DNA of 7,474 bases from Flavobacteriaceae bacterium (GTDB taxonomy: Bacteria > Bacteroidota > Bacteroidia > Flavobacteriales > Flavobacteriaceae), in assembly GCA_019090365.1 (NCBI GenBank), contig JAHRWC010000431.1:1-7474 (forward strand), given 5' to 3'. Both the position numbers and the translations under genes were made by a program. Positions 1-5,727 of the stretch are shown in pieces (the stretch's first letter is position 1; each line of letters opens with the position of its first letter). Below the pieces are notes generated by a model. That model ran no database searches. It saw only the letters and a list, made by a program, of their open reading frames with translations, and was not told where the DNA came from.

Positions 1-174
1 CAGGCATTACGCGAATTAAACGAACGTAATATTAATTCGTATGCACTTGCTATTGAAGCTCAAGCAAAATATTATCTTCCACAAATGTTTGGCCAAAATC
101 ATTATCAAATATTAACAACTCCAGTAGAGCTTTTAGAATCTTTGGTGAAATTGTATGAAAAAATTAAACACTAG
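1..174 (+). CDS. norD: NorD-like VWA protein, C-terminal end (partial, 5' cut by window)
   Basis: Frame 1 is open from the first base to a TAG at 172-174 and gives the last 57 residues of a protein. The tail has A-Y-Y-L-P-x-M-F-G, then Y-x-I-L-T-T-P-x-E-L and a final L-x-K-L-Y-E-K-I. This pattern (aromatic, P, MFG, then P..L....LY) is what I recall from the C-terminus of NorD, the VWA-domain partner of the NorQ AAA ATPase that helps activate nitric oxide reductase. The next recognisable genes are NorE- and NorF-like, which supports the call. The VWA metal site (MIDAS) would lie upstream and cannot be checked, so another VWA protein is possible. The stop is 2 nt before the next start, so the genes are probably cotranscribed. 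Confidence 0.68.
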   Translation, partial: QALRELNERNINSYALAIEAQAKYYLPQMFGQNHYQILTTPVELLESLVKLYEKIKH

Positions 175-176
175 AT

Positions 177-677
177 ATGAAATATGTGCTTTTAATTTTA
201 GTAGTATTCCTTCAGGTTTCTTGTCAACAAAACGACAAAGATTATGATGATATTATTGTTGAAAATAAAACTATAAACACATCCTTTTTAGAAAGTTTAG
301 ATGAATCTGAAAAAACGTTATTATCATGGTATTTATACGCCTACGGAAATGAATGTAAAGATGATTCAGAAAAAATTAAATGTAGATTATTAGATTTTCT
401 AAAAATTGAAGATGAATGTAATCCAACTTATTTAAATAAGCTGCTACAATGGTTTTCTAAAGATATGCTGGCGGTTTATAAATTAAATAAGTGCCCAAAT
501 ATGCCTTATGATTCTGCGATTCAAAATAGCATTGAAAAGATTCAATTAAGTCGAAGAAAAGACACATTAACTATAATGATACAAGTGAAAGGATTAAACA
601 ATTCTCAAGAAAAAAATTGGGATATTGAACAAACAGATTCTTATTTAATAGAAAAAAATACGTTTATAAAATTATAA
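177..677 (+). CDS. Hypothetical small putative lipoprotein inside a nor accessory cluster
   Basis: This 166-residue protein is not one I recognise. The N-terminus is M-K-Y followed by a hydrophobic stretch (residues 4-13) and L-Q-V-S-C at 12-16, so it probably has a type II signal peptide with lipidation at C16. The lipobox is not ideal, because Q rather than L sits at -3, although Bacteroidetes lipoboxes are often relaxed. The mature part is acidic and charged, with four further cysteines (C60, C69, C81, C106), an even number that could make two disulfides outside the cytoplasm. No haem CxxCH motif is present. The ATG at 177 lies 2 nt after the norD-like stop, and norE starts 9 nt after this gene ends, so it sits inside the nor transcription unit. 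A role in assembly or maturation of the NO reductase at the membrane is inference only. Confidence 0.8.
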   Translation: MKYVLLILVVFLQVSCQQNDKDYDDIIVENKTINTSFLESLDESEKTLLSWYLYAYGNECKDDSEKIKCRLLDFLKIEDECNPTYLNKLLQWFSKDMLAVYKLNKCPNMPYDSAIQNSIEKIQLSRRKDTLTIMIQVKGLNNSQEKNWDIEQTDSYLIEKNTFIKL

Positions 678-686
678 TATAGACAA

Positions 687-1268
687 ATGAAAACATCCAA
701 AATCGATTATAAAAACGTCTATTATCCTCCTGGTGGAATACTCCTTTGGATTATCATTTTCTTGGAATTAATTACCTTCGGAATGGCCTTAATTGCAATG
801 GTGTATTATGGCAAACAAGAACCTGTTGTCTTTCATGAATCTAGATTAATGTTGAATGTTTCCTTCGGAACAATTAATACCGTGATACTCCTAACGAGTG
901 GATTTTTAATGGCCTTGACGGTGCATCAAATTAAATTAGGTGAAATCCTAAAAGCCAAAAAGTTTTTAATAGGAACCATGGTGTTTGGGTTTCTTTTTTT
1001 AGTTGTTAAATCCATCGAATATTATGCTAAAATTCAAGCAGGAATAGATTTAGGATACAATACTTTTTTTACTTTTTATTGGATGTTAACATTGTTTCAT
1101 GTTATCCATGTGGTTGTAGGATTGGTTATTCTAATATCTGTTTATTTCAGTTTGAATAAAAAAGAAAACGAAACCTTAGTTGAAGATAGTGAAGCCAGTG
1201 CTGCCTTTTGGCATATGTGTGATCTTATATGGTTGTTATTATTTCCAATCATTTATTTAATATTTTAA
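687..1268 (+). CDS. norE: NorE-like cytochrome c oxidase subunit III family protein
   Basis: This 193-residue integral membrane protein of the haem-copper oxidase subunit III family has about five membrane segments (roughly residues 17-41, 58-78, 93-109, 126-153 and 177-193). Family marks visible are E110 in K-S-I-E-Y-Y, H138 and H141 in F-H-V-I-H-V, and the closing W-H-M-C-D-L-I-W-L (residues 175-183), which resembles the WHFVDxxWL end of subunit III. At under 200 residues with five helices it fits NorE rather than the seven-helix CoxC. NorE is an accessory protein reported to support nitric oxide reductase activity but not needed for catalysis. The NorD-like gene upstream and the NorF-like gene 2 nt downstream support this. 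A subunit III of another terminal oxidase is the main alternative. Confidence 0.82.
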   Translation: MKTSKIDYKNVYYPPGGILLWIIIFLELITFGMALIAMVYYGKQEPVVFHESRLMLNVSFGTINTVILLTSGFLMALTVHQIKLGEILKAKKFLIGTMVFGFLFLVVKSIEYYAKIQAGIDLGYNTFFTFYWMLTLFHVIHVVVGLVILISVYFSLNKKENETLVEDSEASAAFWHMCDLIWLLLFPIIYLIF

Positions 1269-1270
1269 TC

Positions 1271-1513
1271 ATGGAAAGAAAATCAATTATAACATGGGTC
1301 ATCCTTTTGATACTAACCATAGTTTCTGGTATTATTTCTACACAATCCTATGTTTTTATTCCAATAATAATTCTTCTTTTTGCATCTTTTAAGTTTCTAG
1401 GAGTTGCCTTTGATTTTATGGAATTAAAAAAAGCAAACACATTATGGAAAGTTGTTCTTATCAGCTTTTTGGTTCTTTTTAATTCTGTAATTATGATATT
1501 ACTCATCAATTAA
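1271..1513 (+). CDS. norF: NorF-like / prokaryotic cytochrome c oxidase subunit IV family protein
   Basis: This small membrane protein of 80 residues has three predicted helices (about 6-23, 27-46 and 58-78). Between helices 2 and 3 it carries K-x-x-x-V-A-F-D-F-M-E-L-K-K-A, with D-F-M-E-L at 48-52, which is the signature I associate with NorF and the short subunit-IV-like proteins. I chose the ATG at 1271, 2 nt after the norE stop. An in-frame ATG at 1229 would add 14 residues but would overlap norE by 40 nt and add nothing family-like. NorE and NorF usually occur as a pair and are thought to help assembly or stability of the NO reductase. This is the last gene before the only true intergenic gap in the window. 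Confidence 0.78.
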   Translation: MERKSIITWVILLILTIVSGIISTQSYVFIPIIILLFASFKFLGVAFDFMELKKANTLWKVVLISFLVLFNSVIMILLIN

Positions 1514-1522
1514 TACAAGTAA

Positions 1523-1554
1523 TTATCGCTATATTTGTCGAGATATAACGATAA
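1523..1554. promoter_or_regulatory. Putative ModE operator (molybdate-responsive palindrome)
   Basis: The half sites ATCGCTATAT (1525-1534) and ATATAACGAT (1543-1552) are reverse complements at 9 of 10 positions, separated by 8 nt. The symmetry extends two more base pairs outward (TT at 1523-1524, AA at 1553-1554). The core CGCTATAT...ATATAACG spans 24 bp, matching from memory the length and sequence of the E. coli ModE box in front of modA (CGTTATAT...ACATAACG). It ends 6 nt before the moeA start codon, and the gene after moeA encodes a ModE DNA-binding domain. Occupancy would cover the likely -7 element and transcription start, so repression is the simplest reading. No second copy was seen in the window. 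Confidence 0.85.
1530..1537 (+). promoter_or_regulatory. Putative Bacteroidetes -7 promoter element of the Moco operon
   Basis: TATATTTG matches the Bacteroidetes housekeeping -7 consensus TAnnTTTG exactly and is buried in the ModE-like palindrome. A start site a few bases downstream would give a leader of only about 15-20 nt before the moeA ATG at 1561. I find no clear -33 TTG-type element at the expected distance upstream (about 1502-1513), so the promoter may be weak or helped by another factor. The position is an inference from consensus only. Confidence 0.55.
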
Positions 1555-1560
1555 AGATTT

Positions 1561-2739
1561 ATGATTACTGTAGAAGAAGCTATTTTAGCGGTAAAAAACA
1601 ATTGTTCTCCATTAAAACTTACGGAAAACATACCGTTGAGTGAAGCCTTAGGGTTTATTCTTTCTGAAGATATTATTTCACCTATCAATATGCCTCCATT
1701 TAGTCAATCTGCTATGGATGGTTATGCATTGAATTTACACGATTCTAATGATTATAATCTTATTGATGAAATAAAAGCGGGTGATGGTCATCAACCTGAA
1801 TTAAAAAAAGGAGATGCAGTGCGAATTTTTACAGGAGCTGCTGTTCCTAAAACTGCAAATGCAGTGATTATGCAAGAACGTGTTTCTACTATTGAAAATA
1901 ATATATCTATTCAAGGAGCCATAAATAAGAATGATAATATTAGACCTTTAGGTGAGCAAGTTCAGAAAGGAGCACTTGCATTAAAGAAAAACACAAAATT
2001 AAGCCCAGCTGCAATAGGTTTTTTGTATTCATTAGGAATAACTGAAGCATCTGTATTTAAAAAACCTAAGATAGCTTTAATCACGACTGGAAATGAACTT
2101 GTTGAACCTGGTCAAAATCTTGAATTCGGAAAAATATATGAAAGTAATTCGGGAATGATTGAAAGTGCGCTTCAACAAATTGGCATTGAAAACGTACAAT
2201 CTTATAAAATAAAAGATGATTATTCCTCAACATTAGAAACATTAAAAAAAGCGATAGCATTAAATGATCTTGTAATTATTACAGGAGGAATCTCCGTAGG
2301 TGATTACGATTTTGTGGGTAAAGCACTTCATGAATTAAAAGTCGATGAGGTTTTCTATAAAGTGAAACAGAAACCAGGGAAGCCTTTATTTTTTGGAAAA
2401 AAAGGTGATTCACACATTTTCGCATTGCCTGGAAATCCAGCAGCAGCATTATCTTGCTTTTATATCTATGTGTATTCAGCATTGCAAATTATTCTAAATA
2501 ATCCTGCAATAAATTTACCAAGAATCACAGCAAAATCTCAAACAAACTATATCAAAAAAGGAGACAGGTCACAGTTTTTAAAAGCTATTTACAACAATGA
2601 AAAAGTTTCTCTTTTAGAAGGGCAAAGTTCTGCTATGCTTCAAACATTTGCAATTTCAAATGCACTCGTTTACCTTCCTTCAGATCATTCAGAAATAAAA
2701 ATGAATGAAGAAATAGAAGTTATATTATTACCTATTTAA
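1561..2739 (+). CDS. moeA: Molybdopterin molybdotransferase MoeA
   Basis: This 392-residue cytosolic enzyme inserts molybdate into adenylylated molybdopterin, releasing AMP and giving Moco; the length is normal for MoeA. Motifs in order are P-P-F-S-Q-S-A-M-D-G-Y-A at 45-56 (D53 matches E. coli D59), F-T-G-A at 90-93, T-T-G-N-E-L at 175-180, T-G-G-I-S-V-G-D at 241-248, K-Q-K-P-G-K-P-L-F-F-G at 269-279 and L-P-G-N-P-A-A at 289-295. The usual GED segment after I-R-P is G-E-Q here (131-133). I recall GEQ in related bacteria, so it may be lineage-typical. The start is fixed by an in-frame TAA at 1552-1554. It is the first gene of the Moco operon, directly behind the ModE-like operator. Gephyrin-type paralogues for other cofactors are unlikely given the neighbours. 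Confidence 0.96.
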   Translation: MITVEEAILAVKNNCSPLKLTENIPLSEALGFILSEDIISPINMPPFSQSAMDGYALNLHDSNDYNLIDEIKAGDGHQPELKKGDAVRIFTGAAVPKTANAVIMQERVSTIENNISIQGAINKNDNIRPLGEQVQKGALALKKNTKLSPAAIGFLYSLGITEASVFKKPKIALITTGNELVEPGQNLEFGKIYESNSGMIESALQQIGIENVQSYKIKDDYSSTLETLKKAIALNDLVIITGGISVGDYDFVGKALHELKVDEVFYKVKQKPGKPLFFGKKGDSHIFALPGNPAAALSCFYIYVYSALQIILNNPAINLPRITAKSQTNYIKKGDRSQFLKAIYNNEKVSLLEGQSSAMLQTFAISNALVYLPSDHSEIKMNEEIEVILLPI

Positions 2740-2749
2740 CACATTAATT

Positions 2750-3088
2750 ATGGCATATAAAATTAAAAGTAGAATCTGGATTGAGACTGAAAATAATGTG
2801 TTATTAGGGGAAGGGCGTGTTAAATTATTAAAAGCAATAGAAGATACAGGTTCTCTTTCAAAAGCAGCAAAATCTATAAAAATTTCCTATAAAAAAGCGT
2901 GGAATTTAATCGACTCCGTCAATAAATCGGCTAAAAAACCAGTAACAATAAACAGTATTGGTGGTAAAGGTGGCGGTGGTTGTGAATTAACACCTTACGG
3001 TAAGTCTTTAGTAATTGCATTTGATGAAATTAATAAAAACTGTTGGGAATTTTTAGACCAACAATTAGAGGCAGTAAAAAAATTGTAG
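2750..3088 (+). CDS. modE: One-domain ModE-type molybdate-responsive regulator (winged helix only)
   Basis: These 112 residues correspond to the N-terminal DNA-binding domain of ModE. The helix-turn-helix lies at about 34-57 (G-S-L-S-K-A-A-K...S-Y-K-K-A-W), followed by the glycine-rich wing G-G-K-G-G-G-G-C-E-L-T-P-Y-G at 71-84, the family signature. E. coli ModE is about 260 residues and carries two C-terminal Mop repeats that bind molybdate. Here the protein stops after the dimerisation helix, so no sensing domain is present in this chain. Short ModE homologues are known from other bacteria. It lies 10 nt after moeA and 1 nt before the permease gene. Its likely target is the palindrome at 1523-1554, making it autoregulatory. 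How it senses molybdenum is not evident from the window. Confidence 0.9.
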   Translation: MAYKIKSRIWIETENNVLLGEGRVKLLKAIEDTGSLSKAAKSIKISYKKAWNLIDSVNKSAKKPVTINSIGGKGGGGCELTPYGKSLVIAFDEINKNCWEFLDQQLEAVKKL

Positions 3089-3089
3089 A

Positions 3090-3833
3090 ATGATCTTGAA
3101 AAATGAACATATCTATATTTTCTTAATGATACTTCCCATAGTATCTTTTCTATACGCAAGTGTTGGTCATGGAGGTGCAAGTGGATATTTAGCGCTTATG
3201 GCTCTATTTTCATTTGCTCCTGAAATTATGAAACCAACTGCTTTGTTGCTCAACTTATTTGTTGCAGCAATTTCCTTTTATTATTTCTATAAAGAAGGAT
3301 ATTTTAATAGAAGACTATTCATACTATTTGCGATCAGTTCTATTCCTTTTGCATTCCTTGGTGGTACCATAGAAGTTGATGCTTCCATTTATAAAAAAAT
3401 CCTCGCAGTATTATTGATCTTTGCTATTTTAAAGATGTTAAATGTCTTTGGAAAAGAAAGCGATACCATTAAAAACATAAAAATCTGGCAAGGATTATTA
3501 ATTGGAGGTGTCATTGGTTTTTTCTCAGGATTAATAGGAATTGGAGGCGGAATAATATTAAGTCCAATCATCTTACTATTGCATTGGGGAAACATGAAAG
3601 AAGCTGCTGCAGTTTCTGCGCTTTTTATCTGGGTAAATTCTGCTTCAGGATTATTAGGCCAATTAAGTAGTGGAGTTACGATTGAATTAGAATCTTTCCT
3701 ATTGGTTGCAATTGCTTTAGTTGGTGGTGTGTTTGGAGGATATTATGGAAGTAAAAAAATCAATAATCAGAAATTAAGATATGTCTTGTCTTTTGTTTTA
3801 GTAATCGCTTGTATTAAACTCTTTTTTACATAA
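3090..3833 (+). CDS. TauE/SafE family membrane permease in a Moco operon
   Basis: This 247-residue polytopic membrane protein has about eight hydrophobic segments. It shows the internal duplication typical of the TauE/SafE family: Y-A-S-V-G-H-G-G-A-S-G at 22-32 in the first half and F-S-G-L-I-G-I-G-G-G at 145-154 in the second. Family members move sulfur-containing anions such as sulfite, thiosulfate or organosulfonates, but the substrate cannot be read from the sequence. Position is the main clue: it starts 1 nt after modE and its TAA abuts the mobA ATG, so it is firmly inside the Moco operon. Plausible roles are thiosulfate uptake for, or sulfite export from, the rhodanese-MoeB sulfur step, or oxyanion (molybdate) transport in the absence of a visible ModABC. 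These roles are inferences; the family assignment is firm. Confidence 0.9.
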   Translation: MILKNEHIYIFLMILPIVSFLYASVGHGGASGYLALMALFSFAPEIMKPTALLLNLFVAAISFYYFYKEGYFNRRLFILFAISSIPFAFLGGTIEVDASIYKKILAVLLIFAILKMLNVFGKESDTIKNIKIWQGLLIGGVIGFFSGLIGIGGGIILSPIILLLHWGNMKEAAAVSALFIWVNSASGLLGQLSSGVTIELESFLLVAIALVGGVFGGYYGSKKINNQKLRYVLSFVLVIACIKLFFT

Positions 3834-4418
3834 ATGAAAGCATCAAAAAACATAACAGGAATTATCCTCGCAGGAGGAAAAAGTTCACGAATGGGAACGG
3901 ATAAAGGGTTTCTAAAACTCAATGACAGGCTTTTTATTGAGCATATTATTGAAGTTTTAAAACCATATGTTTCAGAACTTATCATTGTTTCTAATAATTC
4001 AGATTATGATGTTTTTAATTTAAAAAGAGTGAATGATTTAATTGAAAATGCAGGTCCATTGGCTGGAGTTTATTCAGGTTTAAAAGCATCTAAAACTAAA
4101 AGAAACATTGTATTGAGTTGTGATATTCCTTTAATAAATTCCGAAGTGATTTCAGTATTAATTAATGAGAAAAATAGTACTTCTGAAATCATACAAATTG
4201 AAAGTAATGGCAAAACAATGCCACTAATAGCGATATATAATAAAAGTTGTGAAGCAATTTTTGAAGCTCTTTTAAATCAAGGAGAGAGAAGATTACGATT
4301 TGCAGTGAATCAATGTATAGTGAAAAATATTGCTTTGAATAAACAACAAGAACAATGGGTGTCAAATGTAAATACACCAGAACAATTAAAAGAAATTAGA
4401 AATGAACATATCCATTAA
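3834..4418 (+). CDS. mobA: Molybdenum cofactor guanylyltransferase MobA
   Basis: This 194-residue cytosolic nucleotidyltransferase transfers GMP from GTP to Mo-molybdopterin, giving the guanine dinucleotide cofactor used by DMSO-reductase-family enzymes such as nitrate and formate oxidoreductases. The nucleotide-binding loop I-L-A-G-G-K-S-S-R-M-G-T-D-K-G is at 11-25, with G-P-L-A-G at 74-78, the metal-binding S-C-D-I-P-L at 95-100 and a closing N-V-N-T-P-E at 178-183. Length and motif order match MobA. The MocA cytidylyltransferase has the same fold, but the GPLAG and NVNTPE features favour MobA. Its ATG directly follows the permease stop, and its 3' end overlaps moaD by 17 nt. Its presence predicts at least one MGD-type molybdoenzyme in this genome, none of which is in the window. 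Confidence 0.93.
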   Translation: MKASKNITGIILAGGKSSRMGTDKGFLKLNDRLFIEHIIEVLKPYVSELIIVSNNSDYDVFNLKRVNDLIENAGPLAGVYSGLKASKTKRNIVLSCDIPLINSEVISVLINEKNSTSEIIQIESNGKTMPLIAIYNKSCEAIFEALLNQGERRLRFAVNQCIVKNIALNKQQEQWVSNVNTPEQLKEIRNEHIH

Positions 4419-4635
4419 ATATTTTGGTCTCATTGCTGAAATAACGCAGTGTGCTCATGAAACATTAATCTTTTCTGAAAGCTCTTTAAATGAGCTTTTA
4501 GCTCAGCTATATATTAAATACCCTCGTCTAAAAGAAAAAGAATTTCAAGTAGCACAGGATCAAGAATTAATTTCGAAAGAAACAGTATTAACAGGAAAAG
4601 AATTAGCATTATTACCTCCATTTGCAGGAGGTTGA
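4402..4635 (+). CDS. moaD: Molybdopterin synthase small subunit MoaD (ubiquitin-like sulfur carrier)
   Basis: This 77-residue beta-grasp sulfur carrier ends in L-P-P-F-A-G-G, the diagnostic MoaD tail. The terminal glycine (G77) is adenylylated by MoeB and converted to a thiocarboxylate, which donates sulfur to the dithiolene of molybdopterin inside the MoaE complex. The N-terminus M-N-I-S-I-K-Y-F-G-L-I-A-E fits the first strand and turn of the family. The ATG at 4402 lies within mobA in a different frame, giving a 17-nt overlap that suggests translational coupling. The final codons (Ala-Gly-Gly-stop) also create an AGGAGG in front of moeB. ThiS, the thiamine equivalent, is excluded by the PPFAGG ending and the neighbours. 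Confidence 0.95.
   Translation: MNISIKYFGLIAEITQCAHETLIFSESSLNELLAQLYIKYPRLKEKEFQVAQDQELISKETVLTGKELALLPPFAGG
4626..4631 (+). promoter_or_regulatory. Perfect Shine-Dalgarno-like AGGAGG before moeB
   Basis: AGGAGG sits 7 nt before the moeB ATG at 4639, an ideal spacing. It is formed by the codons for the invariant Ala-Gly-Gly end of MoaD, so coding constraint may explain it. Other starts in this window lack a comparable site, in line with the weak use of Shine-Dalgarno pairing in Bacteroidetes. Confidence 0.5.
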
Positions 4636-4638
4636 TTT

Positions 4639-5724
4639 ATGGAGCGTTATAGCAGACATATCATATTATCTGAAATTGGTCAAGAAGGCCAAGACAAACT
4701 AAATCTAGCTAAAGTTTTGGTTGTAGGAGCTGGTGGCTTAGGCTGCCCTGTTTTACAATATTTAGCTGGAGCTGGAATTGGAACTATTGGAATCATAGAT
4801 TTCGATGTAGTATCAAAGTCCAATCTTCAACGACAAGTATTATTTGGCACCTCAACATTAGGTGAAAATAAAGCTATTGCAGCTAAACAACGATTAGAGG
4901 ATTTAAATGATTCGATAATAATTAATGCGTATCCTGAAAAACTTACACATCAAAATGCAACCTCATTATTTTCGGAATATGATATTATCGTTGATGGTAC
5001 TGATAATTTTGAAACTCGTTATTTGATAAATGATGCTTCAATTATAACAAAGAAACCATTGGTTTTTGGAGGTATTTATAAGTTTGAGGGCCAGATATCT
5101 GTCTTTAATTATAATAATGGACCAAGTTATCGATGTCTATTCCCAAACCCACCAGAAGCTGGGTCAGTTCCAAATTGTTCTGAAATTGGCGTATTAGGTG
5201 TTTTACCTGGAATTATAGGAAGCATGCAAGCCAATGAGGTGCTAAAAATTATTTTAGCATTAGGTCAAAACCTTTCTGGAAAATTGTTATGCTATAATGC
5301 CTTAACATTACAAAGCTCAATTATAAAGATTAAGAAATCTGAAAATGAAATTAATAAAGTACTTGAAAAATCGGAAACCTTTCAATTACAAAATCAACCA
5401 ATAAATACTTGTAACCCTATGTCCATATTTGTATCAATACAAGATATATTTCAAGAAGAAAATATTCAATTTATCGATGTTCGTGAAACACATGAACTTC
5501 CAAAAGTTAATGAATTAGATATTACATCAATTCCATTAAGTGAATTAGAAAACCAAGTAAGTAAATTAGATTCTGATAAGAAAAAAGTGCTGTTTTGTCA
5601 AGCAGGTATAAGAAGTAGAAGTGCTGTATTATTTCTGCAACAACAAAACATTGAGAATTGTTTCAGTCTAATCGAAGGTGCTTCAGGGATAAATAGTTTT
5701 ATTTCTCAACATAAAAAGAACTAA
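4639..5724 (+). CDS. moeB: MoaD-activating adenylyltransferase MoeB with C-terminal rhodanese domain
   Basis: This 361-residue E1-like enzyme is fused to a rhodanese domain, like eukaryotic MOCS3. The N-terminal ThiF/MoeB domain (about 1-232) has R-Y-S-R-H at 3-7, the nucleotide loop G-A-G-G-L-G at 30-35, D54 in I-D-F-D, S-N-L-Q-R-Q at 61-66 and D-G-T-D-N at 119-123. V-P-N-C-S-E-I-G-V-L-G at 177-187 holds the family cysteine C180. The rhodanese domain (about 262-361) has F-I-D-V-R-E at 278-283 and the active loop C320-Q-A-G-I-R-S. The domain pair suggests MoaD is adenylylated and then sulfurated by one protein. Oddly, the structural zinc site looks lost: the usual C-x-x-C is S163-Y-R-C166 and no CxxC follows at the end of the ThiF domain. 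The gene starts 3 nt after moaD. Confidence 0.94.
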   Translation: MERYSRHIILSEIGQEGQDKLNLAKVLVVGAGGLGCPVLQYLAGAGIGTIGIIDFDVVSKSNLQRQVLFGTSTLGENKAIAAKQRLEDLNDSIIINAYPEKLTHQNATSLFSEYDIIVDGTDNFETRYLINDASIITKKPLVFGGIYKFEGQISVFNYNNGPSYRCLFPNPPEAGSVPNCSEIGVLGVLPGIIGSMQANEVLKIILALGQNLSGKLLCYNALTLQSSIIKIKKSENEINKVLEKSETFQLQNQPINTCNPMSIFVSIQDIFQEENIQFIDVRETHELPKVNELDITSIPLSELENQVSKLDSDKKKVLFCQAGIRSRSAVLFLQQQNIENCFSLIEGASGINSFISQHKKN

Positions 5725-5727
5725 CAA

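Noticed and set aside
678..686. Separate promoter between the lipoprotein gene and norE
   Set aside because: The gap is only 9 nt and no TAnnTTTG with a matching -33 element was found, so cotranscription is the simpler reading.
1229..1270. Upstream ATG start for the norF-like gene at 1229
   Set aside because: It would overlap norE by 40 nt and add 14 residues unlike the family. The ATG at 1271 lies 2 nt after the norE stop and gives the normal NorF length.
1525..1552. Palindrome read as a rho-independent terminator for the nor genes
   Set aside because: The stem is A/T-rich with an internal C-A mismatch and an 8-nt loop, and no U-run follows. The sequence instead matches a ModE box, and its place before moeA fits an operator.
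1506..1688. Minus-strand open frame of 60 codons across the operator and the moeA start
   Set aside because: It overlaps a certain moeA coding region and the palindrome, has no recognisable motifs, and looks like a shadow of the AT-rich + strand gene.
2279..2482. Minus-strand open frame inside moeA
   Set aside because: It lies wholly inside the MoeA segment carrying the G-G-I-S-V-G-D and L-P-G-N-P motifs, and its translation has no family features.
3086..3092. Frameshift that would have cut a Mop domain off ModE
   Set aside because: The sequence after the modE stop encodes a full-length TauE/SafE permease starting at 3090, not Mop repeats, so the short ModE is genuine.
2995..3180. Minus-strand open frame across the modE/permease junction
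   Set aside because: It overlaps two well-supported + strand genes and encodes nothing recognisable.
3389..3985. Minus-strand open frames under the permease and mobA
   Set aside because: They are antisense to membrane helices and to the MobA nucleotide loop, and their apparent composition is the mirror of the true genes.
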